Positions 6,305-8,287 of a stretch of DNA of 8,287 nt are shown here, piece after piece. Under the pieces are notes generated by a model. The model was given only the letters and a program-made list of their open reading frames with translations, was not told the DNA's origin and made no database searches. Position numbers and translations under genes: made by a program. Every line of letters begins with the position of its first letter. The first letter of the stretch is position 1. The stretch is from Chitinophagaceae bacterium (GTDB lineage Bacteria > Bacteroidota > Bacteroidia > Chitinophagales > Chitinophagaceae), in the NCBI GenBank assembly GCA_025455205.1, contig JALOMZ010000063.1, positions 1 through 8,287 on the forward strand. The letters are read 5' to 3'.

Positions 6305-7180
6305 ATGGGCAGAAAATGGTCTTTAATGCAGGGTATATGCCTTGTCATGTTGATGCTGCTGGTGGCCTGCAGCAAAAAGGATGCGTCCATCAATGATCCG
6401 CTGGATCCGTCGAGGCCGCTGGAAATCAGCAACACCAGCTATGGCAGCCGGCCCCGGCAGCAGGCAGATATTTACCTGCCGGCCAACCGCAATGCCAGCA
6501 GCACCAAAACCATCATCCTGCTGCATGGCGGCGCCTGGACAGCCGGCGATAAGGCAGACCTTTCCCCCCTGCTGCCCCAGTTCAAGGCCGCCCTGCCGGA
6601 GGCGGCGCTGGTGCGCATGAACTACACCCTGGTAGACGGCACGGCAGCCACCATTCACCCGGCGCAGATGAATGATATTACGGCCCTGCTGAAGTATTTG
6701 GAAAACAACCGGCAAGCCTGGAACCTGTCGGGTTCATGGACCCTGCTGGGCGTTAGTGCCGGCGGACACCTCTCGTTATTGTATGCCTATGCCCACGACA
6801 GCAGCCGGCAGGTGAAAGCCGTGGCCAGCATTGTGGGCCCTACTGACATAACCGATCCCTTCTACACGACCACGCCCTTTTTCCAGAGCCTTTTTACCAC
6901 CTTCCTGGGCAAAAGCTATGCGCAGGATCCCGGCCTGTATGTGCAGCTCAGCCCTGCGCTGCAGGTAAAAGCCGGCGCACCGCCCACCTACCTGGCCTAT
7001 GGCGGTTTAGACCCGCTGGTGCCGGTGAGCAATCCCACCCTGCTGGAGAACAGGCTAAAATCACTGAATATACCCTACCAATACAATTACTTTCCGCAGG
7101 AAGGCCATGAGTTCTCTCCTGCAGCCACCAGTACTACCCTGGATGCATTTGCCCGTTTCTGGCGGCAGCAGGTGAAATAA
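6305..7180 (+). CDS. Alpha/beta hydrolase (esterase/lipase-like) lipoprotein
   Basis: This 291-residue protein is probably a membrane-anchored carboxylesterase or lipase-like enzyme of the alpha/beta hydrolase fold, near the BD-FAE / hormone-sensitive-lipase-like group. The ATG at 6305 is preferred because it gives a clean lipoprotein signal, MGRKWS plus a hydrophobic core ending in LVAC, with lipid-acceptor Cys22. An in-frame TTG at 6248 would add 19 residues, but it lies inside the preceding terminator. The fold signatures are complete: oxyanion-loop HGGAW at 74-78, nucleophile elbow GVSAGG with Ser151, acid Asp236 in GGLDPLVP, and His268 in EGHEF. Anchored at the periplasmic side or cell surface, it could hydrolyse acyl or acetyl esters; the substrate cannot be read from sequence. 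It follows the protease terminator by 55 bp, so it needs its own promoter, which I could not identify. It converges with the permease gene. Confidence 0.88.
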   Translation: MGRKWSLMQGICLVMLMLLVACSKKDASINDPLDPSRPLEISNTSYGSRPRQQADIYLPANRNASSTKTIILLHGGAWTAGDKADLSPLLPQFKAALPEAALVRMNYTLVDGTAATIHPAQMNDITALLKYLENNRQAWNLSGSWTLLGVSAGGHLSLLYAYAHDSSRQVKAVASIVGPTDITDPFYTTTPFFQSLFTTFLGKSYAQDPGLYVQLSPALQVKAGAPPTYLAYGGLDPLVPVSNPTLLENRLKSLNIPYQYNYFPQEGHEFSPAATSTTLDAFARFWRQQVK

Positions 7181-7212
7181 GACAATGGGAAATCAGCGGC
7201 CAGGTTCCTGTA

Positions 7213-8287
7213 TTACTCATATCGCAGGGCCACAATGGGATCCAGCTTCGCGGCCTTGCTGGCGGGATAGTAACCGGCCAGCAATCCGGTGATGAAGCAG
7301 ATGACCACGCCCAGCAATACCCATAGCCAGGGAATAACGAAACCTGTTTTCAGAATGATCCCAAAGAGGTTGCCTACCAGTACGCCGGAGATGATACCAA
7401 AAGAAGCGCCCAGCAGGCTGATGATAACCGACTCATACAAAAACTGCCGGCGTATGGTTTGCCGGGTGGCGCCAATGGCCTTGGTAAGACCCACTTCCTT
7501 GGTGCGCTCCGTTACGGCCACCAGCATGATATTCATAAGCCCGATGGCGGCCCCAATGAGGGTGATGAGGCCTATAACACCGGCTGATCCAGTGATGCCA
7601 CTGAGGAAACCGATGAATTTTTCCGCCAGGGCATCGCTTTTGTCGATGTAGAAATTATCCGTTTCCTGAATGTCCAGGCGGCGGATATTGCGGAACAGGC
7701 CTGTGGCCTGGCCTACGGCATTGTCCAGCATCTTGTAATCGTTCACCGTTACCCCAATGCTGAAGGTGTTGATGCTGGTAGCAACCTGCCGGATATGATT
7801 ATAGGTGGTAATGGCCACATTGTCGAGGTTGAGAAAGGCACTGGCGCCCTTTTTCTGCAGCACCCCTATTACCAGGTAAGGCCTGTTGCCGATCTTCACA
7901 AACTTGTCGATGGCTTTCTGGGCATTGCCATTAAAGCACCTGCTCAGCACTTCATCGCCTATTACCACCACCGCACGGCCCGTGCTCACATCATTGGCAG
8001 AGAAATTGCGGCCTGCGGCCAGTTTATACCCGTTGAGCTCCAGGTAGTTTTCATCGCCCCCCTGGAATGCCACATTGGGGTTGGTTTTGTAGGCTTTTTC
8101 TGCGGTAACGTGCTGAACTGTCTCATTGAAGCTGCCGCGCAGAGAAATGCTGACGGTGGCCGGGTAGGTGAAGCGGTTCTTGAAGGCTACAGCTTCCTGG
8201 TAAGTGATGAACTTACCGGTATTGGACTTACGTTCCCGGAGTTTGCTTTTGGTGGTTTTCTCCACCTCATTGCGCCGCCCGCCCATG
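7213..8287 (-). CDS. MacB/FtsX-type ABC transporter permease, N-terminus cut off by window end
   Basis: The visible 357 residues are the C-terminal part of an ABC transporter permease of the MacB/FtsX/LolC superfamily, which moves antibiotics, peptides or lipoproteins from the inner membrane or periplasm outward. Residues 1-223 as seen are the periplasmic MacB_PCD-like domain (for example [20 protein letters not shown] at 76-95). The FtsX domain follows, with three membrane segments at about 231-256, 284-312 and 318-339. It carries the cytoplasmic coupling motif [18 protein letters not shown] at 258-275 and ends in the typical [17 protein letters not shown]. Full-length relatives have about 400-410 residues with an N-terminal membrane helix, which is missing here. 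The Met at the edge (GGRR context) is internal, so the gene continues past 8287. Its stop lies 32 bp from the end of the convergent hydrolase gene. The partner ATPase is not in the window. Confidence 0.9.
   Translation of the reverse strand, partial: MGGRRNEVEKTTKSKLRERKSNTGKFITYQEAVAFKNRFTYPATVSISLRGSFNETVQHVTAEKAYKTNPNVAFQGGDENYLELNGYKLAAGRNFSANDVSTGRAVVVIGDEVLSRCFNGNAQKAIDKFVKIGNRPYLVIGVLQKKGASAFLNLDNVAITTYNHIRQVATSINTFSIGVTVNDYKMLDNAVGQATGLFRNIRRLDIQETDNFYIDKSDALAEKFIGFLSGITGSAGVIGLITLIGAAIGLMNIMLVAVTERTKEVGLTKAIGATRQTIRRQFLYESVIISLLGASFGIISGVLVGNLFGIILKTGFVIPWLWVLLGVVICFITGLLAGYYPASKAAKLDPIVALRYE

Noticed and set aside
7181..7212. Possible bidirectional terminator between the convergent hydrolase and permease genes
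   Set aside because: The 32-bp gap has no GC-rich stem or T-run; termination for both genes must rely on other means or lie within coding sequence.
1..8287. CRISPR arrays, tRNA or rRNA genes, insertion sequences, toxin-antitoxin or phage-defence genes
   Set aside because: None seen: no regularly spaced repeats, no transposase or integrase motifs, no tRNA-like or rRNA-like stretches, and almost all of the length is explained by envelope genes.

Overview
The window reads as a chromosomal piece of a Bacteroidota bacterium, most likely a member of the Chitinophagaceae or a close relative. The basis is a four-gene TonB/ExbB/ExbD locus of the Bacteroidota type (four-segment ExbB, two ExbD paralogues, TonB with the N-terminal signature FDGRNKEYGAYELRR), a DUF5117/DUF5118-type zinc metalloprotease, a promoter of the Bacteroidota form TTG-N19-TAnnTTTG, and start codons with little or no Shine-Dalgarno sequence. 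This assignment comes from recognising families by eye; no database search was run.

Layout from left to right. Positions 1-98 hold the start of a lipoprotein-like reading frame that has no body and looks foreign to the rest. A strong intrinsic terminator at 105-130 closes a leftward operon whose genes are, in transcription order, exbB (3254-2391), a long exbD (2297-1632), a short exbD (1600-1061) and tonB (995-165). A 338-bp divergent intergenic region (3255-3592) follows, with a good promoter facing right. Rightward comes a secreted 865-residue met-zincin protease (3593-6190) closed by a perfect 11-bp-stem terminator (6217-6249), and then a 291-residue lipoprotein alpha/beta hydrolase (6305-7180). 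Converging on it from the right edge is the C-terminal 357 residues of a MacB/FtsX-type ABC transporter permease (8287-7213), cut off by the window end.

How the genes fit together: ExbB and the ExbD proteins form the proton-driven inner-membrane motor, and TonB carries its energy across the periplasm to outer-membrane TonB-dependent (SusC-like) receptors. The protease and the lipoprotein esterase are exported enzymes that could act on peptides and esters in the periplasm or at the cell surface, but nothing in the sequence ties them to the TonB system except adjacency. The permease belongs to a separate export or lipoprotein-handling ABC system whose ATPase is not in view.

I do not see a novel system here. 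The region is mostly ordinary housekeeping and envelope content. The points most worth a second look are the foreign-looking left edge (a possible assembly chimera), the long ExbD with its enlarged periplasmic domain, an 11-bp sequence repeated in two spacers of the exb-tonB operon, and dyad-symmetric sites in the divergent promoter region.
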